Of a DNA stretch of 64,000 nucleotides, positions 1 to 12,367 are shown one piece after another. Source of the stretch: Cycas panzhihuaensis (taxonomy: Eukaryota; Cycadophyta); assembly GCA_023213395.1 (NCBI GenBank), contig CM041465.1:217441741-217505740 (forward strand), read 5' to 3'. The translations under genes were made by a program, and so were the position numbers. The notes beneath the pieces are model-generated. The model was given only the letters and a program-made list of their open reading frames with translations. It was not told the DNA's origin and did no database searches. Numbering within the stretch: the stretch's first letter is position 1; the number at the start of each line of letters is the position of its first letter.

Positions 1-2247
1 AGATATCAGCTCACCAATCTAAGATCAACCTCCTGCAACCTCAGATGCATAGTAGCAGGCCTAAGATAAGGCTACCTCAAGCAAGATGTGCTCCAAGATC
101 ACCTCCAAGCATAAGAATCACACCTTGGTGAAGTTTCCTCTTTAGATTTGGTAGCCTCCATAGGGTTTCACCTACAAACCTTGCAGAGCTACCCTCTTCT
201 CCTATTTCCTTAGGCAGATCTGCTCCTGATCTGCCCCCAATAGGTATTCCTCATCCCTTATTACATTTGGCTCCATTTAAATTGCTCAAAAGTGGTTGAA
301 ATATCTTATAACATCCCTTGTTTCTCAGATTTCTATTGTACATAGGAGGCATTCCCTCCTCTTTCCATTCTTTTCTACCATTCCTTCCAGCTCTTCCCTA
401 GTTTCCCAAGGAGGCAGTGAGGAAGAGGTTCCAAGAGGGTGAGTGAAAGGAGCCAAGGCAGGTTCCATAACCTAGCAAGGCCATCTCCTCAAGGGCAATC
501 CCCTTCTCCCCCTCTCCTCTTTCTCCTCTATGCTTCCTTTGGGCTACCAAAGAGCTCCTGGAAGAGAGACCACCACTGGTAGTAGTGTACACAACCCATT
601 ACTGTGCTTGCTCTAGCTTTATGAGCCTTGTATGGGCAGGAATTGCAACCCCTAGTCAGACCCTATTTTGCCTTTGGGTGTTAGATTAGTTTGAGGGTTG
701 AAAAAGTTATGCATAACAACCTTTACAACATTAGCCATATTTACAACTTTGTTATAGCATATCACCCCTACGTTGGCTTTCATTCTACTGTCTTTACTTG
801 CTATTTTTGTGATTGGGTAGTGTGGAGGTGTGTGGTTTGGGGGGGTTAGCCATTCCAAGGCTAACCACCTTTCCTCTCTTTTCTTGTTCTCCTTGCATAG
901 AGAAAAGTTAAAGATTGGTTCTTAATGAAAAATTTCTCTTAGTTAAGGTATTTTGCTCATATTATTTTATGAACTTTATACACATATACATCTTGCTCCC
1001 TAATAGCCCCTTGGGAAAAGGAAATACCTTTTTATTGCAGGTTTTCCTCTTCGTTGCGTATGGAGGAGGAAGGAAATACATCAACCTAGGTACATTCTTT
1101 CCCTCTCCTTTGATATCAGTTTTGAGTCTTTTCACATAGTCTTTTCTGCCTTTCTTTTCTGCTCTTTTCCTTTTGATTTGGGGAAGGTAAGGAAGCCCTC
1201 GTCATCACTATATCACACTGCTCATATTTAGGGAAAAGAAAGAGGAAGGTGTGTGCAGCATAAGGGAACACACTCATCCAACCTCCCATTGTTCTAGGTA
1301 CATTGTTATTCTCCCCTTACCTCTTCGTTCCTCTCACTTAGAGTTTGTTTACTTACATGCATATACATAAAGGGAAAAGAGTAAAGTGAATTTGCATATT
1401 CTTACTTTGCTTACTCATTTAGAAATGTGCATAAAGTATAAGTCCCATCCACTTGCATTCTTGCTTGTTGCACACGTTTTTGCTTCACCTTGCATCTCAT
1501 GCGTCATGTTTGCAACTTTTTGACTAAGTCTTGTTTGCTTTTTTCCATTTGAAAATAAAAGGAGAATGAGGTCATCACATTACAGAGTAAACAAGAGTGC
1601 AATCCTTTTATGTTTTTCTTTCTATTTGGAAAAACATGACTTTATATTCCTCACTTGACCATACTACACAAAACACAACCTCTTACACACGGAACAGTTG
1701 AAACCCTTTTCATTGTTGCCTCATATCCCCAAGTCTGTCTTGGGTATAGTGACCTAAATAAGACTTTCCCTTTAGGTCACTCCCCCTTAGTCTTTATCAC
1801 ATCTACTTTAACTAGGTATTCTTAGTATACCCTTTAGGTTGATTATACTCGTGGGTTGGTCATCTAACCACCCTACTACGAGTGTGTGTCGTCCTCTTTG
1901 CTTGTTTGGGTATACCTTTCTCACACCCCTTTTATTCCATGTGGGGAGTCATTCCTTCACTTGCCTTTACCTCCCTCCTTTGGCCATCCAAGGGCAGGAG
2001 GGCCTATCCCATGAGGTTAGTCAGGAAACCGAGGATATCCCTCATTCCTTCCACCCTCCAAACTAAAGTTGAGTTACCTAGAAGGGAGTTGTGCACCATT
2101 TGCAGGTCCCAAACCTGCATTCCAATGCGTGGATGCCCTACGCGGGTGATCTCTTTCACTTGCCAAATTGATCCTAGATTCTGAAACTCTTTGTCAATTG
2201 ATCCAATCTTAACCAAGTGTGGTTACCATCCCATAGGTGTGATTCCA
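1..2247 (+). mobile_element. Diverged 3' part of a Tat-type LTR
   Basis: This stretch has the same order of short landmarks as the LTRs of elements A and B but is clearly more diverged. Examples are the GGGGAAGGTAAGGAAGCCC block near 1181-1199, the 'GGCCATCCAAGGGCAGGAGG' block near 1981-2000, the 'TTTGCAGGTCCC' block near 2099-2110 and the terminal 'CCATCCCATAGGTGTGATTCCA' region ending near 2247. The following bases contain no TGG primer site, so it is the end of a 3' LTR or a solo LTR whose start lies left of the window. No coding potential is evident; the short open frames inside are not gene-like. An older, related family is inferred from the divergence. Confidence 0.65.
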
Positions 2248-4914
2248 CACCTTAACACAAGCCTAAAATATTTTGTAAATATGTAAATATTTGACTTAAC
2301 TATGGTTTTCCAAAAAGTGCAACCCCTATAGTATCCCTAGTCTAGTTCTTTTTCATTTCTATCATTTATATTTTAGTTATTTTCTTAGTTTATTTGCTTT
2401 ACTCCCTTTCTTTCCTAGGTATATCTTTCTACTAAAATAATGAAAAAACATTAAAATTTTTTAAAACAAAAAAACCCCAAAAACTACAATCCATTACAAG
2501 TCTAAACTGGAACATGTTTATAAATGTTATTCTTACTGAGGCTATTCAAAAGGGGTAATCCCCAATGTTCTCCTATATGCAAATTTTCTTTTAATGAACT
2601 TATTTTAAATATTTTCTCCCTCATTAGTTATTTTATTTAAAGCAACAAAAAAAATTAAAAACATTATAAAACACCAAAAGATCAAAAAAATAGTAAAAAT
2701 AAAAAGCTAAAAACATGACTGCATGATGAGCCTAAATAACTACACCTCCAAAACATAATCATTAATAAGGCTAAACTATGGGGATCTTCTTAGACTTTCA
2801 AGTCTAAAAATCTTAAGCACTTGAGGTACTTTTGAGCCTAAATAGTTGACTATCAAGCGCAACCTTTTCTAGTTATTGAGGCAACCCCTTGAGCATCTAT
2901 GATTTCTCTGAAAAATAACCACTAAAGAAGATAAACTATGGTAGCCTATTTGTGTTCATTTAGGTTTATCATAGTCATTGGCTCATCCTAGTTTAATTAG
3001 GCCACTGTCCAATCCCCCCCTTATACAACATACCTTTGAAGTCCTTGTCAATAAGGCTAAACTAAGGGAAACATTCTTTGAACACGTATTGAGGAGACTA
3101 AACTATAACAAATTGTCTTTCCTCTTTATTTGTATAGACTTATTACTATTCTAACTAGAGCGTTATTGACTACATTCATCATCTTACAACCATTATCTAA
3201 ATAAGTTCTACTACCAAGAGGGCAAGTGTTTCCCTTAATTTAGGAGCTTCATAGTAATTTGACCAATAAACAACTAAAGGTATGTGTTTCTTACTTTCTA
3301 GTTTAGCATAGATTAGTTATTTTACAAGTATATACTCTTGATTACCTATTGGTTTATTATATGAATATGCCTATACTTAATCAATAATGATTTTGACCAT
3401 GGTTGATAGCTTTATAATTGTCCATTTGAGCTTAGTAAGTTAAAGAAAGACCTCTTAACACCTTTACAAGATGTGTATTTTACTTAATTTCCTTCTATTT
3501 GTAGTACTAATCTATTTTGGTCACCTTCTTTATACCTTTTCTCATTAAAAAAACTCTTATTTTTAAATTCCTTTTTTATTCTCACCACTATGAGTATTGT
3601 CATCTCATTTTTATTTTGGTTTTCGCTTTTACAATAATCTCATTTCTAGTATACCCTAAAGTTTACTGTGGTATCGCTTAAAACTTCATAATATAAATTC
3701 TTTCACTTTTAAATTTTTTTGGCCTATGATTGGTCATGCATTTATGACATCTACTAATAAACCAACTCACTTTCTCCATTAAAACCATAGGTTATCCATG
3801 GTTTTAGTTTCAAAACCATGGGTTGTCAATAATTTTAGTTTCAAAACCATGGGCTAATTAATGCCTCTAGCATTAATTCTTCCTAAAATAAAGGGTAAGC
3901 CCATAGTTTTAGCCCATGGTATCCCCCTAATCCATAGGCCCAAAACCATGGGCCTTAACTCCTCCATCTTTCTATATATATTACCCCCCACCCTTTCAAT
4001 GGAAATGGAAGGTCAATTTTTGAATTGGCATGTTGTCGTTATGCTACCAAAATTTATATAAAAACCATATAACTTTCAAATTTGATTGATTGACTTGTAC
4101 TCTTGGCTTAAGTCTTGAATAATAGACATTGTTAAAACACTTTTTGGCTAAAGAAGTATGTAATTAGAATTCCTCCTTCACTCAAAATAGAGGCAACATC
4201 TCACACATTGCTAGGATTTTTATCCTTCTTCCAAGAATTTGTTTGCTTACTTTTTGGAATTAAATTATTCCTTTTATATTTTACTTTTATCTTGATTTTG
4301 ATCTTTTTATTCTTATATATTTCACACTCTTTCTAATTGTTGGCATTTTATAAAATGAAAGGAGGCTCAGTGCTCCTTAGTGAGGCTAAAAAAGGGTAAA
4401 TTTTTTTCTATTTTTAAGGTCTCTCTTTACACCATTTTCTTGTTTATTTTAAGTTTGCATTTTAGATTTTGCTTACTAATTTTTCTATCTATTTGCTATA
4501 GAATTTATTAGATACTAATTTTTACAGGTGGTGGAGCTTCCCTAAAGATTTATGTGTAGGTTAGAGCATGCCTGGAGAAGTTAGAGACCCCCCTCCTTTC
4601 CTTTCCTTCATTCTCCTTCTTAAATAAATAAAATGTCTATTACATAGTTGTTACACTATTAAAATTGCCCTAGATAGCTACAAAGGTTAATATTTTAAAA
4701 TGGATTTTAAATTAATTTCTAACATATTTCATTTCAATCATAAACCTTTTTTTATCATAAGTCAATATGGCAAGTAGAAATATTATAAAATTTTTCTTAA
4801 AATTTAATTTTATACGCTTGTTATCCTAACATCAATTTGAATATATGTTGGTGATCTGAAAAAAAAGAAAGAGAAAATTACTTGAAAAAAAGAATTGTAT
4901 TAAGAATCTGGCTA
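2248..4914. other. AT-rich stretch without recognisable genes
   Basis: No protein domain, tRNA or LTR pair could be recognised on either strand. The motif 'GGCTAAACTA' and close variants recurs near 2769, 2930, 3055 and 3105, and a similar string ('GAGGCTAAACTATGG') lies in element A near 16619, so degraded retrotransposon leader or 3' sequence is possible. The right edge is the abrupt start of the truncated LTR of element A. Confidence 0.5.
3781..3960. repeat. CCATGG-rich fold-back repeat
   Basis: The string 'TTTTAGTTTCAAAACCATGG' or a variant occurs twice in direct orientation about 47 bp apart, with further CCATGG copies in both orientations up to 3953. In the middle, 3856-3864 and 3870-3878 form a perfect 9-bp inverted repeat with a 5-base loop. 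This looks like a degraded fold-back or miniature inverted-repeat element. No target duplication was identified. Confidence 0.4.
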
Positions 4915-6271
4915 GTTTGAAGGCTTGCACCTTGATCCAGGCAACTCACATAAGCCTTGGCTACTTGTCCCTTGCCCAACTTCTTCCTCGGCAACCCAGT
5001 TTGCTTCCCATAGCACCCCAGCTTATTGTAGATCCTTTTGGGCTCCCTTTCAATCCTCGTTACCTCTATTTCCAGCCTTCTTGCACAGCCTTACCCTCAC
5101 TGCCTCGTGGCTTCTTGAGAGAAGGTAGGGTTTGTTCCTTGCAGGAGGTGGGGCACTCCAAGGCTTACTGGTTCACTCATCATTTACTTTGGTTATTTTC
5201 TGCTACAATTTATCATCATAATATTGAATACTAACATGTATGTATTTAAGTTTATGTTTATCTCATATATACATGTATTGTTAGGATTTTCTATTGTATG
5301 CTAGCACCCTTTCTCCAGAAAGGGGGATACTCTCATTCACTTGTAGGTACGTGAATGACGCAAAGGATCCGTTACCTTTCCTCTTTCGCGGGTAAGTGTT
5401 TCCACTTATGTTTCACTTTAGTATTTCATTTGTTACTAGCATTTTGTTCCTTTCTTTTCCTTTCTTAGTACTTTAGTACCGCTTTGGGAAGGTAAGGAAG
5501 CCCCACATTCTGATCTACCATAACCCTTCACGTCTTCCGTGCCTTGTGGAGCAACTTTGAGTACCTCGTGGGAATGTTGTCGCTTCGTTACACCTCTATT
5601 CCGGGTACACACTCTTGCTCTGCCCCATCACCCTTTTTCTTTTGAGTTTTTTGTGCAATAGTAATTAGCTCATCGGAAAGAGAAAGGGAAACCAACCTTC
5701 ATCTTGGTTTATATTTTGTTTATTTTATTTCTCGCATTATATTTGTTATAGGAAAAGGTCCTAGGAAGTCTTCCCCTTTCATCTTTTCCTCTTTTTGCCT
5801 TGCAAACTTCCCTCTTGCTTCATCAACTTGCCTTGCTTGGTTAGTTTGCTTGTGCACATCATAACTTTTTTCCTTTTGGTTATTTCCTTTGTGCTCTCTC
5901 AGTTTTCTGCCTAGCCGGGTAACCGAGGAGATCTCATTCATAGGCCATTCGCTTGCTTATCTTTTTCTCATTTCCCTCTGCTCTAGGGAAACCCTTGAAG
6001 GGTTCTCTCCTTCTCCTTCTAGCCATCCAATGGTGGGAGGACCCTTCCCTTAGGTCAACCCAGGCTAACCCTATGCCTCTTCTCTTCTTGTTGAAGTGGG
6101 GAACCACTTCCAGGTAGTTAGATACCATTTGTAGGTCCCGAACTCGCACTCTAGTGCATGGGGTGCCCTGCGTGGTATTTGCCTTACTTGTAGGTTTTTT
6201 CCTCAATTGTGCCATCAATTTCCCTTACCATTCCTACTCAGTTAGGTAGCTATCCCGTAGATGCATATCCA
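4915..6271 (+). repeat. Element A 5' LTR, truncated
   Basis: It aligns throughout with 18303-19659 (for example the 'GAAGGCTTGCACCTTGATCC' start and the 'GTTAGGTAGCTATCC' end) and finishes in TCCA one base before the primer site. The U3 and early R part are absent, so this copy lacks its own promoter. Confidence 0.88.
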
Positions 6272-6299
6272 CTGGCAACCATACTGGGGATCTGCCAGT
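6271..6299 (+). other. Element A primer-binding site in a hairpin
   Basis: TGGCAACCATACTGGGGA (6273-6290) starts one base after the LTR end, where a tRNA 3' CCA should anneal. It shows 12 of 18 matches to the tRNA-Asp-type site used by many plant gypsy elements, so the tRNA is not assigned. ACTGGCA (6271-6277) and TGCCAGT (6293-6299) are perfect reverse complements flanking the site. The arrangement is repeated in element B. Confidence 0.6.
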
Positions 6300-6436
6300 A
6301 AGGGAGCTAGTTTCCGCTTTTTTTCATTGGTTTTTGCTACCTCTTTGTGGTTTTCTCCTACTTCGTTCTCTTCGTTGGGCACCCCCTAATGCGTGTGCCT
6401 TTATTGCCCTTTCCTCTTCCTAACAATGTTGGTTGA

Positions 6437-7900
6437 TTGTGTATGCGACACTTCTCTTGTCATTTACATGGTCTACCTCCATTATTAGAGGACCCCGAGT
6501 ATCGTCCTCTTCCTTTGTCAGATTCTGATTTGACTATGGAGGGATACTCTTCTGATTGGTCCTACCACACCTCAGCTTTGGAAATCCATGAATTTCCTTC
6601 TTCTATTCTGGGATCCACCCAAGAGGGTGATGATCCTATTTACTACCCGGGTGACCAACATCACCCACTTGACACCCATCCCTCTACCCATGCAGTAGAA
6701 GGGTCTTTTCCTCTTGAGATTTACCACTCAGTTGGTGACTCTTATGAGGAACGTCCCGAGGGATCTACTTCGTTCGAAGTCCTATCTATCTCTTACGAGC
6801 GCGTAGACACCCCTCCAACCAATGTGGTTGAAGCCTTTAATGAGTGCCGTTATGCCGTTTGTTTCTAACCACATCCTAGATGGTTTGAGGATGCTTTCTC
6901 GTGCCAGCCCCGTCCGCTCCTTGCTCACTACCTGCTATGTCATTCGTTGATCCTATGGCCCAGGCGAGGGCACATCCCTTTATGGACTATAGATCGACAC
7001 CTTTATCCATTGAGGCATTAAGAACTAATCTGCCACCTCATTGTCCTGAAGTTCCTAGATTTGATAGAACTTCAGCACAAGACATAACTGAGCACGTGCA
7101 TAGTTTCTCTATGGCGTGTATAGACTGCTAGGCATATGACCACATCCTAATGAAATTGTTTCCATGATCCTTGCAAGGTGACACCCTTAAATGGTTTTAC
7201 CGTCTCCCTGCCCACTCTATTTATTCATTCCAGCAATTGGTGGACGAGTTCATCAACTATTTTGATGTAGCCCATCCATTTGACAGCAGAATGAAATCCC
7301 TCTTATCGCTTAAACAAGGTCACGATTAGATGAATCTTGACTTTGTGAGGCGATTCCATGACTTTCTTCACTCCACTAAGGCAACATTTCCCAAGGAGTT
7401 GAAGAGAGATCTCTTTGTTAACATACTTCATACCGAAGTGTATGCGAAAGTCCTTAAAATGGGGGCAACCACATGCGACTCCGTGATTGCCAAGTGCTTA
7501 GCATTGGAGGCTATTGAGAGGACCTTAAACCCCCTCACATCTGCCATATGCTCGTTCGAGCATACGATGAAGGAGCTTAAGCTCCAAGCCCCTTCATCCC
7601 CAACATCCAACAAACAAGTCCAACAAATAACTCAAGCCCTCCTCCCCAAGAATGGAAACACCTAGTCCTCTCAAGCAAGGAAGTTAGATCCCCTGCTTGA
7701 GAAGAAGTGGTGCTCCATTCATGGGGAGTGCTTCCATGATGACTCGCGTTGCAAGGCCCAACATCCTAAGGATGCCCCTCGATGTGACTCTTCCTCTAAA
7801 TGGGCCTCAAGGCCTAATTTAGACCAACCAGTTTACAAGGATCCGTTCCCTAAACATAGGGAGCGCAATCGCAATGCCTAAACCAAGAATAACTAGAATA
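6437..7900 (+). pseudogene. gag: Element A gag (broken)
   Basis: Gag forms the particle core. The N-terminal part (6476-6868) is acidic with the string PPLLEDPEYRPLPLSDSDLT. The retrotransposon gag core follows at about 6950-7600, including a W-F-x-x-L-P and 'SFQQLVDEFINYF' helix typical of the gag family. A zinc-knuckle-like segment of the C-x2-H type (CSIHGECFHDDSRC) is encoded near 7710-7753. Stops interrupt it at 7129 (TGG to TAG relative to B) and 7165, plus others. Compared with B, it lacks a long Pro/Ser-rich segment near 6900 and 38 codons near 7515. The start codon is uncertain. Confidence 0.8.
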
Positions 7901-8019
7901 GAGGAAGATTGCCTAATTCCTGTCCTTCCCGTGATAAAGGGAAGGCACCCAAGATTTATCCTCTTCCTCCTATTCCCTTAACCGTCATACCCCATCACCT
8001 TCGCAGCCCCAGAATAAGG

Positions 8020-8765
8020 GGAAGAAGGTTATCCAATTGCTTGAGGTGACTCCTTCTTATGCCCTTATGCAGTCTCAGGTCGCCAAGGAAGCAGTAGGTA
8101 CCTCTTCTTCTGCTCCTTTCAAGCCTCTTCTGGAGAACCCTCCTCTGGAAATACCTCTCTTCCCCAAGGCCATTCCTGTGCACTCGGGTCATTACGATTT
8201 TTGAAGGGCACTTACCCAGCCTACCGCGAACGGTAAGCCCTTCTCCATCGTGGATGAGCTTCATACAATTGCTGTAGGAATGTCCTTCATGGACATTTTG
8301 AGGTGTTGTCCCGAGCAGTGGGCCCTTCTCCTGGAAGCATTAGGATCGAATGATGCGCCTGTTCATGCTTTGGGCATTATCCAAAGTCGCGAACCTGTTA
8401 TTTCATTTGATCCTAAGGACCTTCCTCTCGCAGGTGAAAGGGAACGTCAGTGGAACTTTCCATTCACTATTACTATCGATACACCTGATTATACCCTTCG
8501 AAGGACTGTTGTTGATAACAGTTCTTCTATGAATGCCATGCCCTTGCGTGTCATGCAAGAGCTTGGTATTTCTGCCTTAGAACCTATTCCATGGCAATGC
8601 CAAGGTTATGATGGTAGCGAGAGGACCCCTTTGGGATCTGTCGTGATTCCGCTCACCCTCGAGGGTAAGACTATCCTCACTGATGTTATAGTCCTCAACG
8701 TCGACATCGATTACAACCTCCTTCTAGGTCGTCCATGGCTCGATCAAATGGGAGCTGTGGTTTAA
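8020..8765 (+). pseudogene. Element A aspartic protease
   Basis: This retropepsin-like protease would cut the Gag-Pol polyprotein. The open frame from 8250 (171 codons) has the active-site segment V-V-D-N-S-S-S at residues 87-93 (Asp89) and the family's closing motif 'YNLLLGRPWLDQMG' at its end. B has D-N-G-S-S at the same place, so the Gly-to-Ser change in A probably kills activity. Upstream 8020-8250 is the gag-protease linker and is frameshifted. Confidence 0.8.
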
Positions 8766-9364
8766 CTCTTTGGGGACAACTTAAATTCGTCTATGATAGG
8801 CGAATAAGAGTGGTTCCCCGTGAACGCCCACTTACTAAACAAACTTGCTCTGCTAATCAGGAAAACTGAGGTCCTTCTACGCATGCCTCGGCTTGCTCTA
8901 TTGGTATACCTAATCCGTCTGAAGAAGATCCCACATCTTCTTTCCCTAGTCTCACACGTTTTACTCCTATTGGTATTAGGAGCTATAGGTACCTTACTTT
9001 GTTTAGTGACGACGAGTCACATGATGAAGACGAGGGTTGTCTCCACCCGGTCTCTTTCCTTCGCACCAGTAGGTTGCACCCATCTCATTCTAGATCTCCA
9101 TCTAGAACCCCTTTTGGTGAGACTAACCACTCTTACATCTCACATGTCATCGCTCATGTTGATTCATCCATCATCAGTTCTTCTCCCTCATCACCCCCCG
9201 TAGGTGATGGTTTCAAAGAACTACCTTTCGCTCATTCCGAGGAGCCTCTTTTTGATTCTCCTTCAGAGTCTCACGAGGAAGTTGGGTAGCCCAACAACCA
9301 CCATGGTCTCACTGCCTCTACCTCCTCTAGCACTTCATCTACTCGAAGTAAGGTCATCCATGGG

Positions 9365-10390
9365 GTGGCTTACTTCGAGGATGATGAAGCCCTACTTGAG
9401 CACCTAGCGGGCTTGGCACCTAACTTGCCTTTTGGCCACCACAGGCTTGGTCACCAAAAGATCCTTGCAGTTGGATCCACACTTGCTGATCCGATCCTGT
9501 CTCCTATTCCACCTCCTCATGTTGACCTTGCCCCTCTCCACTTTGAGGAGGGTATTACCATGTGCATGGGGGCAACCCAAGACATAGTCTTAGCCCCTAA
9601 CAAGGTCATTAAGGTTGGGATGGAATGTTCTCCTGATGAGGTAAGGGAGTACTCCCTTTTGTTCTAGGAGTTTCAGGATGTTTTCGCATGGGATTATACT
9701 GACATGAAGGGAATTAATCCCTCCATTGTTACCCATAATCTTACCACCATCCCTGGTGCCCACCCCATGCGCCAGAAGTAGTGTCCCCTTCACCTGAAGC
9801 TCTCAACCATCGTCAAGATGGAGGTTAAGAAGCTTTTGGATGTTGGGCTCATTACTTCCATTGACTACCCTAAGTGGGTCTCTAATATCGTCCCCGTTGC
9901 TAAAAAGAACGTGGCGATTTGCATATGTATCAATTTTTGTGACATTAACAATGCTTGTCCTAAAGACAACTTCCCGCTCCCCTTCATCGATCAAATTATT
10001 GATCATACCGCTACATTCGAAGTCATGTCCTTAATGGATGGCTTCTCTGGCTATAACCAAATTCAGATTTCTCCTAAAGACCGCCACAAAATGGCCTTCA
10101 CTACACCATGGGGTATCTTTACTTACAAGGCAATGCCCTTTGGTTTTAAAAATGTAGGTGCTACTTACCAGGGAGCCATGCATTTCATCTTCCATGACCT
10201 CATTGATAACACATTAGAGGTCTTCATGGATGATATGATGGGCCTCTTCCGTATCAGGGCCCATCATCCCTCTGACTTGCGGGCCATCTTTTCATGATGC
10301 CGCAAGTATCATATTAGTCTAAATCCGCTCAAGTGTGTGTTTGCCATTACCTCGGACAAACTCCTTGGGTTTCTTGTGTCCAAATAAGGA
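9365..10390 (+). pseudogene. Element A reverse transcriptase
   Basis: It would copy the element RNA into DNA. Upstream of the fingers the segment 'FAWDYTDMKGINPSI' is the usual gypsy lead-in. It is followed by 'KKLLDVGLITSIDYPKWVSN', 'NNACPKDNFPLPFIDQIIDH', 'MDGFSGYNQI', 'KMAFTTPWG' and the catalytic F-M-D-D box at about 10225. The frame is broken at 9665 (TAG), 9779 (TAG) and 10295 (TGA), each explained by a C-to-T change. The first RT aspartate (MDGFSGYNQI) and the FMDD pair are present. F-M-D-D instead of Y-V-D-D is shared with B, so it is a family trait. Confidence 0.88.
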
Positions 10391-10980
10391 ATTCAGATTG
10401 ATCTTGAGAAGGTCAGGGTAATCCTTGATATGTCGCCTCTTAGAACCCAACGATAGATTAAGTCATTCCTAGGTAGGCTTGGTTTTCTCAGGGACTTCTT
10501 AGCGGACTTCATTGTAAGCACTAAACCCCTTATGAACCTATTGAAGAAGGGAGCTCCTTTTGCCTAGTCTGACAAGACCCAAAAGACCTTCGAAGGACTT
10601 AAGGAAGCCCTTGTTTCTGCTCCTACGCTAGTGCCTCCTTGATTCTATAGGCCCTTCGTCCTGTATACCTCGGTGACTGATGAATCCTTGGGCGCTATGT
10701 TAGCTCAAGAGGATGACTCAAGAACTGGGAGAGCTATTTATTTCATCAGTCACACCCTCGTGGCTACTGAACTTAACTATTCTCCTACTGAGAAGGAGTG
10801 TCTCTCCTTAGTCCATGCGACCAAGAAGTTCAGACACTACTTGCTTGGCAACACCACCAAGGTGATCATCCAATCTGATCCCTTGTGATACTTGCTCACT
10901 CATTCAGATTTGACGGGTAGGGCTAGTCATTAGCCTATCCTACTTGAAGAATTTAACTTTCATGTCATTAACTAGAAATC
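10391..10980 (+). pseudogene. Element A RT-linked RNase H
   Basis: This RNase H would degrade the RNA strand in RNA/DNA hybrids. Seen are the connection 'SFLGRLGFLRDFLADF', the gypsy RNase H core 'LYTSVTDESLGAMLAQ', then 'ISHTLVATELNYSPTEKECL' and 'HYLLGNTTKVIIQSDPL'. Stops occur at 10386, 10456, 10567, 10642 and 10886; several are TGG, CAG or CGA codons changed by one transition relative to B. It joins RT in the same polyprotein. Confidence 0.85.
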
Positions 10981-11079
10981 AAAGAAGGGAGTGGTAGTGG
11001 CCGAGCAGCTCGCAGAGGCCCCTATTCCTAACTCCTTTGGTGCCCTTATCAACAATTCTCTCCCTGATGAGTCCATCTT

Positions 11080-12367
11080 GATGATTTAGGACATCTCTCC
11101 TCATCCACTCATTAACAATGAGTGGTATGGTGATATAGTGTGGTATCTCACACAACAACAATACCGCTCTGATGCTAGTAATAAAGTTAGATCTCGCATT
11201 CAGACTTCTGCCAGGTAATACTTCCTCGTGGGTGAAGTATTGTACAAGAGGTCCTTCGATGGGATCCTCCTCTGCTACATCACTACTGATGAAGCTAACC
11301 AAATACTCCGCGAATGCCACCATGGTATTTGTGGAGGTCACTTTGGGGGCCAGTCTATGGCTTAGAGGATCCTTCGTATGGGTTATTTCTGGCTGTCCCT
11401 TTTCAAGGATGCCCACGCCTTTGCTCTGAGATGTCGACGATGTTAGGAACATGCCAACATCTCCCATGTGCCTTCCGAGGCCCTACACCCTATTGTTTCT
11501 CCATGGCCTTTTGCTCAGTGGGGGCTAGACCTCATCGGGGCTATTTCTCCACCTTCGTCATCGCAGCATGAGTTTATCTTGACTGCCATGGAGTATTTCA
11601 CCAAATGGGCAGAGGCCATCCCCTTGATCACTACTCCTGGTAAAACGATAGCCACATTCGTTTACCGGTACATCATTTACCGTTTCGGGATTTTGGACGT
11701 CCTAATCACTGATAATGGAACCCTTTTTTGTAATAAGGAGATGGATGAGCTTTATGAGAAGTTTAAGATATCTCACAAAACTTCTTCTCCTTACTACCCC
11801 CAAGCAAATGGCCAAGTGGAGTCTTTCAATAAGACTCTCATCAATATCCTAAAGAAAACTATTGCACAGTCCCAAAAAGACTGGCACCTTTAGCTACCCT
11901 CCATTTTGTGGGCTTACCGCACCTCTATCTGTTCTGCCACGGGAATGACCCTGTTCTCCCTGGTCTACGATACCGAGGCGGTACTCCCGCTGGAGGTGGA
12001 GATTCCCTCTTTACGAGCCTCCCTTCGAGGTCTCATTGACGAAGAGTCGATCCGTGAGGCTCACCTTTTAGACGTCGAGGCTTTGGATGAGAGACACTTA
12101 ACCGCTTATCAGGCTAACCTAGCATCCAAAGCTTGCTCACAAAGGACCTATGATAAACATCTTCGTTCCTGTCCTTTGTTTCCTGGGGACCACGTCCTCA
12201 AGCTTGAATATCTCCATGACTGTTTGACCAAATTCAAACCCCGATGGGTTGGTCCTTTCGTCATTATCGAGACCCTCGGTAATGGTGCTTATAGGATAGC
12301 CACCCTAGAAGGGCTTGAATTTGAGAAAGTTGTTAATGGGAAATTCCTTAAGAAGTTTTATACATGA
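11080..12367 (+). pseudogene. Element A integrase
   Basis: It would insert element DNA into the genome. The His/Cys zinc-binding N-terminus is spread over shifted frames near 11300-11450 (C-H-H-G, G-G-H-F-G and C-R-R-C). The catalytic core has W-G-L-D-L-I near 11520, D-N-G at 11711 and E at 11819 inside N-G-Q-V-E-S-F. This gives the classic D-x35-E spacing. The C-terminus carries the GPF variant of the GPY/F module ('FKPRWVGPFVI') and ends at TGA 12367. A TAG at 11891 replaces CAG of B. Confidence 0.9.

Noticed and set aside
2004-2216. Small open frames in LTRs (for example 1839-2184, 4917-5234, 34341-34769)
   Set aside because: They are not conserved in frame between LTR copies and have no domain.
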